DNA from: Lewinellaceae bacterium
Lineage (GTDB): Bacteria > Bacteroidota > Bacteroidia > Chitinophagales > Saprospiraceae
Length of the DNA stretch: 64,000 nt
Assembly (NCBI GenBank): GCA_020636355.1
Contig: JACJYB010000003.1
Span: forward strand, 434,001-498,000
Direction: 5' to 3'
Positions 16,715 to 26,060 of this stretch are shown here, one piece after another. Position 1 is the stretch's first letter, and each line of letters begins with the position of its first letter. Below the pieces are notes generated by a model, which was given only the letters and a program-made list of their open reading frames with translations, was not told where the DNA came from and ran no database searches. The position numbers were made by a program, and so were the translations under genes.

Positions 16715-18127
16715 TTATAATTCAGTGCTTTGTTCTACGAACTCAGTCATTGGTATATCGGTCAGAACCAGTTCATTAATGCCTCCCCGGACATTGACCA
16801 AATCCTCAAATCCTCTTGCTTTCAAGATCGATATGGCTATCACCGAGCGGTACCCACTGGCACACTGAACATAATATTTTCGATTGCGGTCCAGTTGCGT
16901 CATGTTCTTGTTGATAAAATCAAGCGGAAAGTTTAGTGCCCCACGCACGTGTTGGGCATCAAATTCACTCGTCCTGCGAACATCCAGCAGATTGGTATCG
17001 TGTTCTTTATACATCTTCGCATAAACATACCCTTCCACTTCTTCAACCGTGTCGGTATCGAAACCAGCTGTTTTCCAGGCTTGGATGCCACCATCCAGGT
17101 ATCCGATGGCAAAGTCATAACCTACACGGGCTAGACGGGTCACTACTTCTTCTTCTGTACCGGCATCGGCAATGAAGAGGATTTTCTGTTTAAGATCCGT
17201 GATCAGGGTACCAACCCAGGGTGCGAAAGATCCATCCAAGCCAATAAAAATAGAACCCGGAATGTGTTCCTGGGCATAGGAAACAGCTGAGCGGGCATCC
17301 AGCACCAATGCTTCTTCACCTTCCCAGGCAACCCGGAATGCACGAGGAGATAGCGCTTGCAAACCACGGTCACTTACTTCATCGAATGACTCATAACCCA
17401 TTTTGTTCATGACCGCATTTTTGGGGAAGTACTGTGGTGGATCAACCAGTCCTTCCGTCACCTCTTTAACGAAGTCTTGCCGGGACATATCCTTACGAAG
17501 TGCATAATTCATGGCTTTTTGTTGTCCAACAGTACCTGTCGTCTCCTTACTCATTTTTTTACCGCAGGCGGATCCGGCACCGTGACCAGGATATACGATC
17601 ACCTCATCCGCCAAAGGCATGATCTTGTTTCGAAGGCTGTCAAATAAAAAGCCAGCCAGATCTTCGCGAGTTATTTCACCTTGTTTTATAGCCAGGTCCG
17701 GACGACCGACATCACCTAAGAACAACGTATCACCGGTAAAAATGGCGTAATCCTTACCTGCTTCGTCGCGCAGTAAATAAGTACTGCTCTCCATCGTGTG
17801 ACCAGGGGTATGCAAAACCTTGATGGTTATTTTACCTACGTTTAACACCTCTCCATCGGTAGCAATATGAGCCTTAAAGGCAGGCTGGGCAGTAGGTCCG
17901 TAAACAATAGTAGCTCCTGTTTTTTTAGCCAAATCAAGGTGTCCACTCACAAAATCAGCATGAAAGTGGGTTTCCAGGACATATTTGATTTTGGCTCCGT
18001 CCTCTCTTGCTTTATCGATATAAGGTTGGGTTTCACGCAGAGGGTCAATCACCACTGCTTCACCATTGCTTTCAATATAATAGGCAGCCTCAGCCAGGCA
18101 TCCCGTATAAATCTGTTCAACTTTCAT
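16715..18127 (-). CDS. ETHE1-like persulfide dioxygenase fused to two rhodanese domains
   Basis: A 470-aa protein. The N-terminal half is a metallo-beta-lactamase fold with THFHADFVSGH (H54, H56, D58, H63), then HTPGHTMES, TLFLGDVGRPD and YPGHGAGSACGK, all typical of glutathione persulfide dioxygenases, which form sulfite. Two rhodanese domains follow. In the first (about residues 265-355) the active cysteine is missing (LFIADAGTEEE); the second (about 370-465) keeps it in YYVQCASGYRS. It likely couples persulfide transfer to oxidation. Sulfite oxidase lies about 1.3 kb away, completing sulfane sulfur to sulfate. Cytoplasmic; no signal peptide. Confidence 0.88.
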   Translation of the reverse strand: MKVEQIYTGCLAEAAYYIESNGEAVVIDPLRETQPYIDKAREDGAKIKYVLETHFHADFVSGHLDLAKKTGATIVYGPTAQPAFKAHIATDGEVLNVGKITIKVLHTPGHTMESSTYLLRDEAGKDYAIFTGDTLFLGDVGRPDLAIKQGEITREDLAGFLFDSLRNKIMPLADEVIVYPGHGAGSACGKKMSKETTGTVGQQKAMNYALRKDMSRQDFVKEVTEGLVDPPQYFPKNAVMNKMGYESFDEVSDRGLQALSPRAFRVAWEGEEALVLDARSAVSYAQEHIPGSIFIGLDGSFAPWVGTLITDLKQKILFIADAGTEEEVVTRLARVGYDFAIGYLDGGIQAWKTAGFDTDTVEEVEGYVYAKMYKEHDTNLLDVRRTSEFDAQHVRGALNFPLDFINKNMTQLDRNRKYYVQCASGYRSVIAISILKARGFEDLVNVRGGINELVLTDIPMTEFVEQSTEL

Positions 18128-18389
18128 AAAAAGGATTTTTTTGGTTAAGTGATCAACAAATAAGATATGTCAACTAAGCTAAGGTATCTCATCAGCTTCG
18201 TCAGTGACAGGGATCACAAGTCGGGTTGACCTGGCAACTTCTTGGATCATCAGAATAACCCAGTCATAGCTGATAGACGTAATTGCTGCCCAACTCAGTT
18301 ATCCTGAGGATACGGGCCGGAAGATTAGAAATGTACCGGACAGACATGGGTATTATCGCGCAACACGCAGACTCCGCCGAACTATTGCA

Positions 18390-19049
18390 TTAACGATTTA
18401 GCTCAATGCGGTTTCGTCCCAGAGAAAGCAGTTCTTCTTTTTCCATTTTCTTGAGTAAGCGGGAAACAGCCTCCCGGGAAGCATGCAGGTCATTCGCAAT
18501 GTCCTGGTGCGTTATCGATAGCGAACTGGACCCGGTGACACGAGCCTTTTCGTGTAAATAGTCCATCAATTGCTGATCCATATTCGAAAAGGCAATTCGG
18601 TCTATGGTGTCGATCAGATCATAAATGCGCTGATCATACATCCGGAGAACGAAGTTACGCCATACGGGATATTTACCCATCCAAGTATCGGCCGCCAATA
18701 ATGGTATAGCAATAATGCAAGCATCTTCTTCAGCAATTGTCTTGATCTCACTACGTTTTTGCATAAGGCAGCAACTAAATGAGGCAGCACACGATTCGCC
18801 AGACAACAAATAATACAAAAACAACTCATTCCCTTCCGGATCCTGGCGAACTACTTTGATTGAGCCTTTATAAACCAGGGGTACGGAGCGAACAAATTCG
18901 CCGTAATCAAGAATTGTATCTCCAGCCTTGAATTCCACCAGGGTTGATTCCCTGGCCAACTCTTCGACAAGTTCCTCCTGATAAAGGATGGGAAAATGAT
19001 TGCGAATAATGTTTTTAATCTGCTCTCGCTCCAGTATATGTGTAGACAT
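18390..19049 (-). CDS. Crp/Fnr-family transcriptional regulator
   Basis: A 219-aa regulator with an N-terminal cyclic-nucleotide-binding-like domain (VEFKAGDTILDYG, then IKVVRQDPEGNELFLYYL) and a C-terminal helix-turn-helix (SITHQDIANDLHASREAVSRLLKKME). The effector domain has cysteines in ESCAASFSCCL, but the spacing differs from the FNR iron-sulfur cluster. ATG at 19049 is preceded by an AGGTAAAA ribosome-binding site. It stands upstream of the persulfide dioxygenase on the same strand, so it is a candidate regulator of the sulfur genes; this is inference. Confidence 0.9.
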   Translation of the reverse strand: MSTHILEREQIKNIIRNHFPILYQEELVEELARESTLVEFKAGDTILDYGEFVRSVPLVYKGSIKVVRQDPEGNELFLYYLLSGESCAASFSCCLMQKRSEIKTIAEEDACIIAIPLLAADTWMGKYPVWRNFVLRMYDQRIYDLIDTIDRIAFSNMDQQLMDYLHEKARVTGSSSLSITHQDIANDLHASREAVSRLLKKMEKEELLSLGRNRIELNR

Positions 19050-19238
19050 TTTTACCTGTTTGTGATCGTAGTTACGAACATAATTAATTATGGGCACATC
19101 TAATAGCTGCATACTAACACCTTCTTATAGGGGTTTTGTTCACACAAAAAGTCCTGGCAGGCGTTTTCAATACAGGAGACATGCCCATCCTTGTTGTCTG
19201 GAAGATCGCTACTCAAAGACAGCGTCGATTGCAGTGCA

Positions 19239-19409
19239 TCACTTCGAGAGGGCTCGCTCGATGGATTGGAGCCTTTTCTCGATATCCAGTAATTTCTCTA
19301 TGATGATGATGTGGGTTTTCTTGGCATCGATTCCCACCGGGCTATCAGCCGATTGAATCAGATTTCCAATCTCTTCAACATGATCTTGTGGAACCATTAA
19401 CTCTTTCAT
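19239..19409 (-). CDS. Small hypothetical protein with coiled-coil end
   Basis: A 56-aa protein, hydrophilic, ending in a heptad-like helix (EKLLDIEKRLQSIERALSK). ATG at 19409; an upstream in-frame TTG exists but is less likely. No known domain. Kept because the composition is protein-like and the reading frame fits the surrounding strand. Confidence is limited by its small size. Confidence 0.4.
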   Translation of the reverse strand: MKELMVPQDHVEEIGNLIQSADSPVGIDAKKTHIIIIEKLLDIEKRLQSIERALSK

Positions 19410-19523
19410 ATCAGATAATTTTTCCGCAAAGAAGTGACAAAGTGACCATATGGGTTCGTGAACAAGATCACACAATGCTGACAGGAAGTTATTGCGATGA
19501 ACGCAGATAATTCTTTAGTGGGA

Positions 19524-19916
19524 TCAGACCGCCTGCTTTTTCTCAATACACATTCGTATCATCCGGCCGATTTGTCGCAAACGGTCCTTGCTTCCCCCCA
19601 AATAATTGGCTATTGAAAAAGCTAAGACTCCCACCGATAGCGTTGCGATGGACAAGACACCTGTGATGACAAGGATGCTATTTATCCGGAGTACAATGCC
19701 AACTATAAAAAGGGATGTGGTAGCACAAAAGAACATAACCATACGCAGCCAGGTCTGTTCGGCCATCTGAAACCATTTGGCCTTCAGCTCCCATTGCCCG
19801 TATAATTTCCATAATTCTTCGAGGGTGAAATATTCTGGACCAAACTCTTCCAGGAGTTTGACATGATCATTCATTGACCGCTCCAATCTTTCCAAGGGAT
19901 GTTCAAAACGAAACAT
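19524..19916 (-). CDS. Small hypothetical membrane protein
   Basis: A 130-aa protein. A soluble helical N-terminus (FRFEHPLERLERSMNDH) is followed by two hydrophobic segments (MVMFFCATTSLFIVGIVL and ILVITGVLSIATLSVGVLAF) and a basic C-terminal tail (SKDRLRQIGRMIRMCIEKK). The start at 19916 is preferred because upstream residues look untypical of a start, though the frame stays open to 20060. No assigned function. Confidence 0.5.
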   Translation of the reverse strand: MFRFEHPLERLERSMNDHVKLLEEFGPEYFTLEELWKLYGQWELKAKWFQMAEQTWLRMVMFFCATTSLFIVGIVLRINSILVITGVLSIATLSVGVLAFSIANYLGGSKDRLRQIGRMIRMCIEKKQAV

Positions 19917-20114
19917 GAATCTCTTACTTAGGGATAACGAAATAATGTCACATTCATCCCGGAATACAGACGGTAACATCAATGGAACGCAAAAATTACA
20001 AGTTTCGCCTAAACAACCGGGATTTTTTTTCAATAAAGTATAAAATAATTTGGAATTCAATGACGTATTGGTCCATACTTCCGTTCTTTGCGGTCAGCAA
20101 ATCGTGAATTTTCC

Positions 20115-21341
20115 ATGTGTGCTCAACTTTCATCGCGTTCTCATCTTCTGCCTGAATCACCTTTCCGCCAGCTTTTGCCCTATGCGGAAACGGCCAAGAA
20201 AAAAGGCATTGACGTGATTCACCTCAATATTGGTCAACCGGACATCCCTGCACCTGCTGCTGCACTAGAGGCCATCCACGAAGCATTTTATGATAAGCTG
20301 CCTTATTCACACGCACTTGGAATTGAGTCCTTGCGTGAGCAGTTTGCAGCGTATTATTCGGAAACCAGTATCAAGGTAAACCCTGCAGATGTAGTCATTA
20401 CCAATGGCTCCTCGGAAGGCCTTTACTTTGTTTTGTTCAGTCTTTTGGAAGCCAAAGATGAAGTACTGGTTTTTGAGCCTTATTATGCTAACTATTCGGG
20501 CTTTGCCGTCATGGCGGATGTGACCCTGCGATCCGTCACGTTACACGTGGAAAATAATTTTGACCTTCCCTCCAGTGAGGTCATCGAACAATCCATCACG
20601 CCAAAGACCAAAGCAATCCTGTTTACCAATCCGTGCAATCCGACCGGGAGGGTCTATGAGTACGAGGAGATGAAACGCTTGGGTGAGTTGGCTATTAAAC
20701 ATGACTTGCTGTTTATAGTAGACGAAGTCTATCGTGTATTCAGTTTTGGCAAGGCATGTCCGTCGGTTTTGGAAATTCCGGAACTTCGTGATCGATGCAT
20801 TGTCATCGATAGTATTTCCAAGCGCTACAGTGCCTGCGGTGCAAGGGTTGGCACCATAGTATGTTGCAATCCGCTTCTCCTGACAGGTATCGACCGGCTA
20901 TGTAAACTTCGTTTAAGTGCTCCTTTTGTGGGTCAATTATTTGCACAAGCCGCCCTGGAAGATACCAGCGATTACATCAAAAAGGTCAAAAAAGCCTATC
21001 AACGCCGGCGGGATCTGGTCTACCAACGACTAACTCAGATGCCTGGCGTGGAAACTTACCTGCCTGAGGGAGCTTTTTATGGCTTTGTTAAACTCCCTGT
21101 CGAAAATGCCTTCCATTTTTGCCAATGGCTGCTGGAGCAGTTCTCCCATCAGGGACAGACGGTCATGATGGCTCACGGGGCTGCATTTTACCTCACCCCC
21201 GGCATGGGAATTAATGAAGTTCGGTTAGCCTACGTGGCTTCCGAGGAGCGGTTAAACCAGGCTATGGATTGTCTTGAAGCAGCATTGCAACAATATCCTC
21301 ATTCTACCCTAACCCCGGTCATCGCTCATGAAGCCCGGTAA
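20115..21341 (+). CDS. Class I/II pyridoxal-phosphate aminotransferase
   Basis: A 408-aa fold-type I aminotransferase similar to aspartate and aromatic aminotransferases. The N-terminal VIHLNIGQPDIPAP is a family signature, TNPCNPTGRVYEYEE marks the substrate-binding turn, and the PLP lysine sits in IDSISKRYSACGARVG. The ATG at 20115 is chosen; an in-frame TTG lies 27 bases upstream. The stop overlaps the start of the ArsC-like gene by one base. The precise amino donor is not deducible. Confidence 0.88.
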   Translation: MCAQLSSRSHLLPESPFRQLLPYAETAKKKGIDVIHLNIGQPDIPAPAAALEAIHEAFYDKLPYSHALGIESLREQFAAYYSETSIKVNPADVVITNGSSEGLYFVLFSLLEAKDEVLVFEPYYANYSGFAVMADVTLRSVTLHVENNFDLPSSEVIEQSITPKTKAILFTNPCNPTGRVYEYEEMKRLGELAIKHDLLFIVDEVYRVFSFGKACPSVLEIPELRDRCIVIDSISKRYSACGARVGTIVCCNPLLLTGIDRLCKLRLSAPFVGQLFAQAALEDTSDYIKKVKKAYQRRRDLVYQRLTQMPGVETYLPEGAFYGFVKLPVENAFHFCQWLLEQFSHQGQTVMMAHGAAFYLTPGMGINEVRLAYVASEERLNQAMDCLEAALQQYPHSTLTPVIAHEAR

Positions 21342-21688
21342 TGGAGGAAATTGTGTTTTGGCATAATCCCCGTTGCTCCAATAGCCGGAATTCTCTTCGC
21401 CTACTCCAGGAAAGAGGTATTCAGCCAAAGATCCGTTTGTATCTCGTGGATAACCCGAATGAAGCTACATTGCGTAAAGTCCTGAAGTTATTGAAATTCA
21501 AAGCCGAAGACCTGATACGAAAAAAAGAACCGGTATTTCAACAACACTTCAAAGGGAAAATCCTGGATGAAGATCAATGGATACAAGCTATGGTAAAATA
21601 TCCTGTTCTGATTCAACGCCCCATAGTAATCCGGGGCCGAAAAGCGATTATCAGCAGACCAGCGAAAACCCTATTGGAATGGCTCTGA
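21341..21688 (+). CDS. ArsC/Spx-family thioredoxin-fold protein
   Basis: A 115-aa protein with the arsenate reductase motif FWHNPRCSNSRN (active cysteine near residue 11) and the C-terminal IQRPIVIRGRKAIISRP. Length and order match ArsC-like reductases. There is no arsB or arsR nearby, and many chromosomal ArsC-like proteins are not arsenate-specific, so the family is secure and the substrate is not. Its ATG overlaps the aminotransferase stop (TAATG). Confidence 0.85.
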   Translation: MEEIVFWHNPRCSNSRNSLRLLQERGIQPKIRLYLVDNPNEATLRKVLKLLKFKAEDLIRKKEPVFQQHFKGKILDEDQWIQAMVKYPVLIQRPIVIRGRKAIISRPAKTLLEWL

Positions 21689-21702
21689 TCGCTAGCATCC
21701 AA

Positions 21703-22158
21703 TCATTTGATATTGACCAATTGTATCTCGAAAACCAGAACACTATTGGCAGGTATCCCACCCTGGCTCCGGCTACCATAACCAAGTTCTGAGGGTACGA
21801 TAAGCAGAATGCTCCCTCCCTTTTTGATGAGCGGGATTCCAATTTGCCATCCCGGTATCAGATTGGCTAATGGAAAAGACACCGGATTGCCATCGGTCTC
21901 ATCAAATACGGATCCATTGAGTAGGTAACCTTTGTAATTAACGGTGACTGTATTGTAGATGGTTGGATTAGCATCTGTTCCTTCTTCATCGATCCGATAA
22001 TAAAGACCAGAAGGATCTTTTTCCATAACCAGACCTTCCTTTTTGATGTAATCCAAAATATCTTTTTCGTCTTTTGCCGACTGGTCTTCCAGTTTCAGAC
22101 AACCACTTGCAAACATTGCAACAGAGGCAAGGACTGCCAAAAGAATTTGTTTGTTCAT
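21703..22158 (-). CDS. FKBP-type peptidyl-prolyl isomerase lipoprotein
   Basis: A 151-aa exported lipoprotein. The signal peptide ends in the lipobox FASGC. The C-terminal hundred residues form an FKBP domain (VTVNYKGYLLNGSVFDET, then LIPGWQIGIPLIKKGG and LGYGSRSQGGIPANS), the usual active-site strand and loop sequences. It probably assists folding of envelope proteins. Third gene of the dusB-cca-FKBP operon. ATG at 22158 is preferred to a GTG at 22164. Confidence 0.88.
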   Translation of the reverse strand: MNKQILLAVLASVAMFASGCLKLEDQSAKDEKDILDYIKKEGLVMEKDPSGLYYRIDEEGTDANPTIYNTVTVNYKGYLLNGSVFDETDGNPVSFPLANLIPGWQIGIPLIKKGGSILLIVPSELGYGSRSQGGIPANSVLVFEIQLVNIK

Positions 22159-22166
22159 ATTCACTT

Positions 22167-23585
22167 TTAACTAATCGGGACCAAATTTAGCTTTTCTGCC
22201 TCCTTCATCATATAGGCAAAAGCTTCTTCGTAGTTATTATTGATTTCACCTTCCAGGATAGCCTCCCGGATAGCGGCTTTGATAATCCCTACTTCCCTAC
22301 TCGGTCCAATACCAAAAGTTTGCATTATTAACTCGCCCGAGACAGGAGGCTGGAAATTACGCAGCCGATCTTTTTCATCAACAGAATTTAACCGGTCCCG
22401 CAAGTTTTCAATGTTTTGCAGGTACGTTCGCACCTTGGCTTCATTCTTACTGGTAATGTCGGCTTCACAGAGCAACAACAAATCTTCAATCTCTTCTCCC
22501 GCATCGAAAAGCAACCGTCGAACCGCCGAATCCGTAATCTCGGATTTGGTCAGCGCAATCGGCCGCAGATGCAGTAAGACCAACTTCTGAACATATTTCA
22601 TCTTATGATCCAATGGCAACCGCATCCGTTTGAAGATGCGCGGCACCATCGCAGCACCCAGCGCTTCATGACCATGAAAAGTCCATCCGGCTTGCGGATG
22701 AAACCGTTTGGTAGGAGGCTTAGCGATATCGTGCAATAAAGCAGCCCACCGCAACCAGATATTCGATGATTTCCGTGCTACATTATCCAGAACCTGAAGG
22801 GTGTGGTAAAAGTTATCCTTGTGGCCGATACCCTTTTGGATCTCTACACCATGTAATGCGGTCAACTCCGGAAAGATAATTTCGAGCAATCCGGTATCAA
22901 AGAGTTTGATAAATCCCTGGGAAGGAGTAGATGACGACAGGATTTTTTCCAATTCAAGCGTAATCCGCTCTTTGGACACGATATTGATCCGGTTGCGATA
23001 GACGCCGATCGCATGATAAGTCTCCGGGTCAATCTCAAAGTCTAACTGACAAGAAAATCGAATAGCCCGCATCATCCTCAGAGGATCATCTGAAAATGTC
23101 TTGCCGGGTTCCAGCGGTGTCTTTATCCGCTTTTCTTCCAAATGCTGCAACCCATGAAATGGGTCCAGAATCTCACCAAAATTGCGCTCATTGAGGCTTA
23201 CGGCCAATGCATTAATGGTAAAATCACGTCTGTTTTGATCATCCTCGAGCGTACCTTCTTCTACAATTGGTTTACGCGAATCAGCCCGATAAGATTCTTT
23301 GCGTGCCCCGACAAACTCAATTTCGGTGTTTTTATGACGGATCATAGCGGTACCAAAGCGATTAAAGGTTACCACTTTAGGGGTTGGTGAAAGCTTGGAT
23401 GCAACTTGTTCGGCCAGTCGAATTCCACTACCCAGACAAACAATGTCCATGTCTTTCGATTCCATACCCAACAATCGGTCCCGTACAAACCCTCCCACTA
23501 CATAAACTTCATACCCCAGTTCACTGCCGGCGTCCTGGACCAATTCGAAGATTCTCCGTTCGTATGGTTTAATGTCAAAAATCAC
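22167..23585 (-). CDS. cca: CCA tRNA nucleotidyltransferase (class II) with HD domain
   Basis: A 472-aa enzyme adding or repairing the 3' CCA of tRNAs. The nucleotidyltransferase head has YVVGGFVRDRLLG and the DMDIV metal motif, followed by the RRDFTINALA and RMMRAIRFS core segments. A C-terminal HD phosphohydrolase domain (LLHDIAKPPTKR) is present. The start is GTG at 23585 because no ATG precedes the catalytic core. It begins 6 bases after dusB stops, in the same operon, a tRNA-maturation theme. Confidence 0.93.
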   Translation of the reverse strand: MIFDIKPYERRIFELVQDAGSELGYEVYVVGGFVRDRLLGMESKDMDIVCLGSGIRLAEQVASKLSPTPKVVTFNRFGTAMIRHKNTEIEFVGARKESYRADSRKPIVEEGTLEDDQNRRDFTINALAVSLNERNFGEILDPFHGLQHLEEKRIKTPLEPGKTFSDDPLRMMRAIRFSCQLDFEIDPETYHAIGVYRNRINIVSKERITLELEKILSSSTPSQGFIKLFDTGLLEIIFPELTALHGVEIQKGIGHKDNFYHTLQVLDNVARKSSNIWLRWAALLHDIAKPPTKRFHPQAGWTFHGHEALGAAMVPRIFKRMRLPLDHKMKYVQKLVLLHLRPIALTKSEITDSAVRRLLFDAGEEIEDLLLLCEADITSKNEAKVRTYLQNIENLRDRLNSVDEKDRLRNFQPPVSGELIMQTFGIGPSREVGIIKAAIREAILEGEINNNYEEAFAYMMKEAEKLNLVPIS

Positions 23586-23591
23586 TGAGGT

Positions 23592-24581
23592 CTAACTTAT
23601 CTCTTCCAATAAATGCAATTCCATCTCATCCAGTACGTCGAACAATTCCATGCGGTCCAGAGAATTGACCATCGTTGTACGGTAGGACTTACTGTGGGGA
23701 ATATTCCGGAAATAGTTGCTGTAATGACGGCGCATTTCCAAAATGCCAAGCTTTTCTCCTTTCCACTGAATGGATCGGGTCAAATGCTTGCGCACCATAT
23801 CCACCCTGGCAACCAGGTCCGGCTGCGGCAAATGGTCTCCGGTCTCCAGGAAATGCTTGATCTGTTTGAAAATCCATGGATTACCTATGCTGGCACGACC
23901 TATCATGATGCCGTCAACTCCATACTTTTGTTTGTACTCCAACGCTTTCTCCGGACTGTCTATATCACCGTTACCAAAGATAGGAATATGGATTCTTGGA
24001 TGCTCCTTCACCTGGCGAATCCAATTCCAGTCCGCTTCCCCCTTATACATCTGCGCCCGGGTACGGCCATGGATGGTCAGTGCTTGAATACCGACATCCT
24101 GTAACCGCTCTGCCACTTCTACAATTTTGATCGAATGCTGGTCCCAGCCTAATCTGGTTTTCACTGTTACGGGCAATCGCGTAGACTTTACAATAGCATC
24201 CGTTAATTGAACCATTTTATCAATGTTCAGCAAGATGCCCGCTCCGGCTTCTTTGCAGACTACTTTTTTTACCGGGCACCCAAAGTTTATATCCAGCACT
24301 TCGGGATTCGCTTCTTCCACAATTTCTGCAGCCTGAACCATGCTGTCCAGTTCAGCACCAAAAATCTGAATACCAATAGGTCTTTCATCATCATAAATAT
24401 CCAGCTTCTTAATGCTCTTATCTGCATCGCGGATCAAGCCTTCCACACTGATGAACTCCGTATACATCATATCGCAGCCCTCCTGTTTGCACAAGGCCCT
24501 GAAAGGAGGATCACTTACATCTTCCATTGGAGCCAGCAGTAACGGGAATGCACCTAATTCGACCGAACCTATAGATACCAT
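23592..24581 (-). CDS. dusB: tRNA-dihydrouridine synthase DusB-type
   Basis: A 329-aa flavoenzyme reducing uridine to dihydrouridine in tRNA D loops. Visible motifs are PLLLAPMEDVSDPPFR at the N-terminus, the catalytic cysteine region NFGCPVKKV, VTVKTRLGWD, TIHGRTRAQMYKG and FGNGDIDSPE, all in the expected order of the TIM barrel. Leads the operon with cca and the FKBP lipoprotein. Divergent from nhaD with a 174-bp gap. Confidence 0.92.
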   Translation of the reverse strand: MVSIGSVELGAFPLLLAPMEDVSDPPFRALCKQEGCDMMYTEFISVEGLIRDADKSIKKLDIYDDERPIGIQIFGAELDSMVQAAEIVEEANPEVLDINFGCPVKKVVCKEAGAGILLNIDKMVQLTDAIVKSTRLPVTVKTRLGWDQHSIKIVEVAERLQDVGIQALTIHGRTRAQMYKGEADWNWIRQVKEHPRIHIPIFGNGDIDSPEKALEYKQKYGVDGIMIGRASIGNPWIFKQIKHFLETGDHLPQPDLVARVDMVRKHLTRSIQWKGEKLGILEMRRHYSNYFRNIPHSKSYRTTMVNSLDRMELFDVLDEMELHLLEEIS

Positions 24582-24755
24582 AGCTTTACGTACAATGGTG
24601 CAAAAGTAAATAATTCATCGGATGTAATCGGGTTGTGCATACTTTGACATATAGAGATAAAGACAAATGTGTTCAAAAGAACTACCGATTTTTTTTGTGG
24701 ACCTCGGGTTATTTTATACTTTGACTGCTCTAGCAAACGCAAGCCAACATAATTC

Positions 24756-26057
24756 ATGACGACACTCGTAATTCTGGTATTTATCCTCGGATACGTAACG
24801 ATTGTATTTGAGCACCCCCTGAAACTGGACAAAACCGTACCTGCCCTGATAATGGGCGCCTTGTGCTGGGCAATTATTTCATTCGGACATCTTCAAGTTT
24901 TTGATGATAGTCATCAGGCCGGTGAACTCAGCGGCATTTTATTACATCACATCGGAAAAGTCGCAGAAATTCTGATCTTCCTGCTTGGAGCGATGACTAT
25001 TGTAGAGCTCATTGATTTGCACAATGGCTTTGCTGTCATCACCAACCGCATCAAGACAACGAGTAAAAAGACCATGTTATGGATCATCGTTGTTTTAGCC
25101 TTTTTCTTGTCCGCCACGCTGGACAACCTCGCATCCACCATTGTCCTGGTATCCCTGTTACGACGGCTGGTACCCCACAAAGAAGAGCGGATCTGGTTCG
25201 TATGTATGGCTGTGATCGGGGCCAATGCGGGTGGTGCCTGGTCACCCATCGGAGATGTAACCACGACCATGCTATGGATTGGCAATAAAGTATCATCGCT
25301 GGGCTTGATAGAACATCTGGTCCTGCCATCTCTGGTATGTGTGGTTCTACCTGCATTTGTCGCTTCATTCCTGAAACCATTCCAGGGGAAAATAAAATTA
25401 GTACATGGAGATGCCGGAGAAGAGGCCCAACAAGAAAAACTATTGAGCAGCAAAACCATGCTGATCGTTGGTGTTGGAGCATTGATCTTTGTACCCATCT
25501 TCAAAGGGATCACCCATCTACCACCCTATGTCGGCATGATGTTGGGTTTAGGGGTTGTCTGGTTGGTTTCCGAATACATCCATCCGGAAGAAGACTTCAC
25601 CAACGAGCGTAAACATCTTTATTCAGCGCATACGGCTCTGTCCCGGATAGAACTCTCCAGCATTCTTTTTTTCCTGGGGATCCTGGTAGCTGTCGCCTCT
25701 CTGGAATCATTGGGTACACTTCTGCATCTGGCAGAATTTCTTGATGCGAAAATCCCCAACCAAAACCTGGTCATCCTGGTACTTGGTTATGCTTCTGCCG
25801 TCATCGATAATGTACCCTTAGTTGCTGCAACGATGGGGATGTACACCTTCCCTACTGATAGTGCCATCTGGCATTTTATCGCCTACTCGGCCGGAACAGG
25901 TGGGAGTATGCTCATTATCGGAAGTGCTGCCGGTGTGGCAGCCATGGGAATGGAACGCATTGACTTCCTCTGGTACCTCAAAAAAGTTACTTGGCTGGCC
26001 ATGATAGGCTTTCTCGGTGGTGCAGGAACGTTCATTCTAATTTCCATGCTATTTTAA
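24756..26057 (+). CDS. nhaD: NhaD-family Na+/H+ antiporter
   Basis: A 433-aa inner-membrane antiporter with about 12 predicted helices. The conserved ion-binding regions TLDNLASTIVLVSLL and GGAWSPIGDVTTTMLWI are present, as is the C-terminal DNVPLVAATMGMY. It exchanges sodium for protons, consistent with a marine or brackish habitat. It converges with the DASS transporter gene, with a 3-base gap and no visible terminator between them. Confidence 0.92.
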   Translation: MTTLVILVFILGYVTIVFEHPLKLDKTVPALIMGALCWAIISFGHLQVFDDSHQAGELSGILLHHIGKVAEILIFLLGAMTIVELIDLHNGFAVITNRIKTTSKKTMLWIIVVLAFFLSATLDNLASTIVLVSLLRRLVPHKEERIWFVCMAVIGANAGGAWSPIGDVTTTMLWIGNKVSSLGLIEHLVLPSLVCVVLPAFVASFLKPFQGKIKLVHGDAGEEAQQEKLLSSKTMLIVGVGALIFVPIFKGITHLPPYVGMMLGLGVVWLVSEYIHPEEDFTNERKHLYSAHTALSRIELSSILFFLGILVAVASLESLGTLLHLAEFLDAKIPNQNLVILVLGYASAVIDNVPLVAATMGMYTFPTDSAIWHFIAYSAGTGGSMLIIGSAAGVAAMGMERIDFLWYLKKVTWLAMIGFLGGAGTFILISMLF

Positions 26058-26060
26058 GCC

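Noticed and set aside
19090..19356. Plus-strand 88-codon frame upstream of and opposite to small minus-strand genes
   Set aside because: No domain, and it overlaps the more plausible minus-strand frame and the regulator's promoter region.
21341..21688. Arsenic resistance locus
   Set aside because: Only an ArsC-like gene is present, with no arsR, arsB or acr3 nearby.
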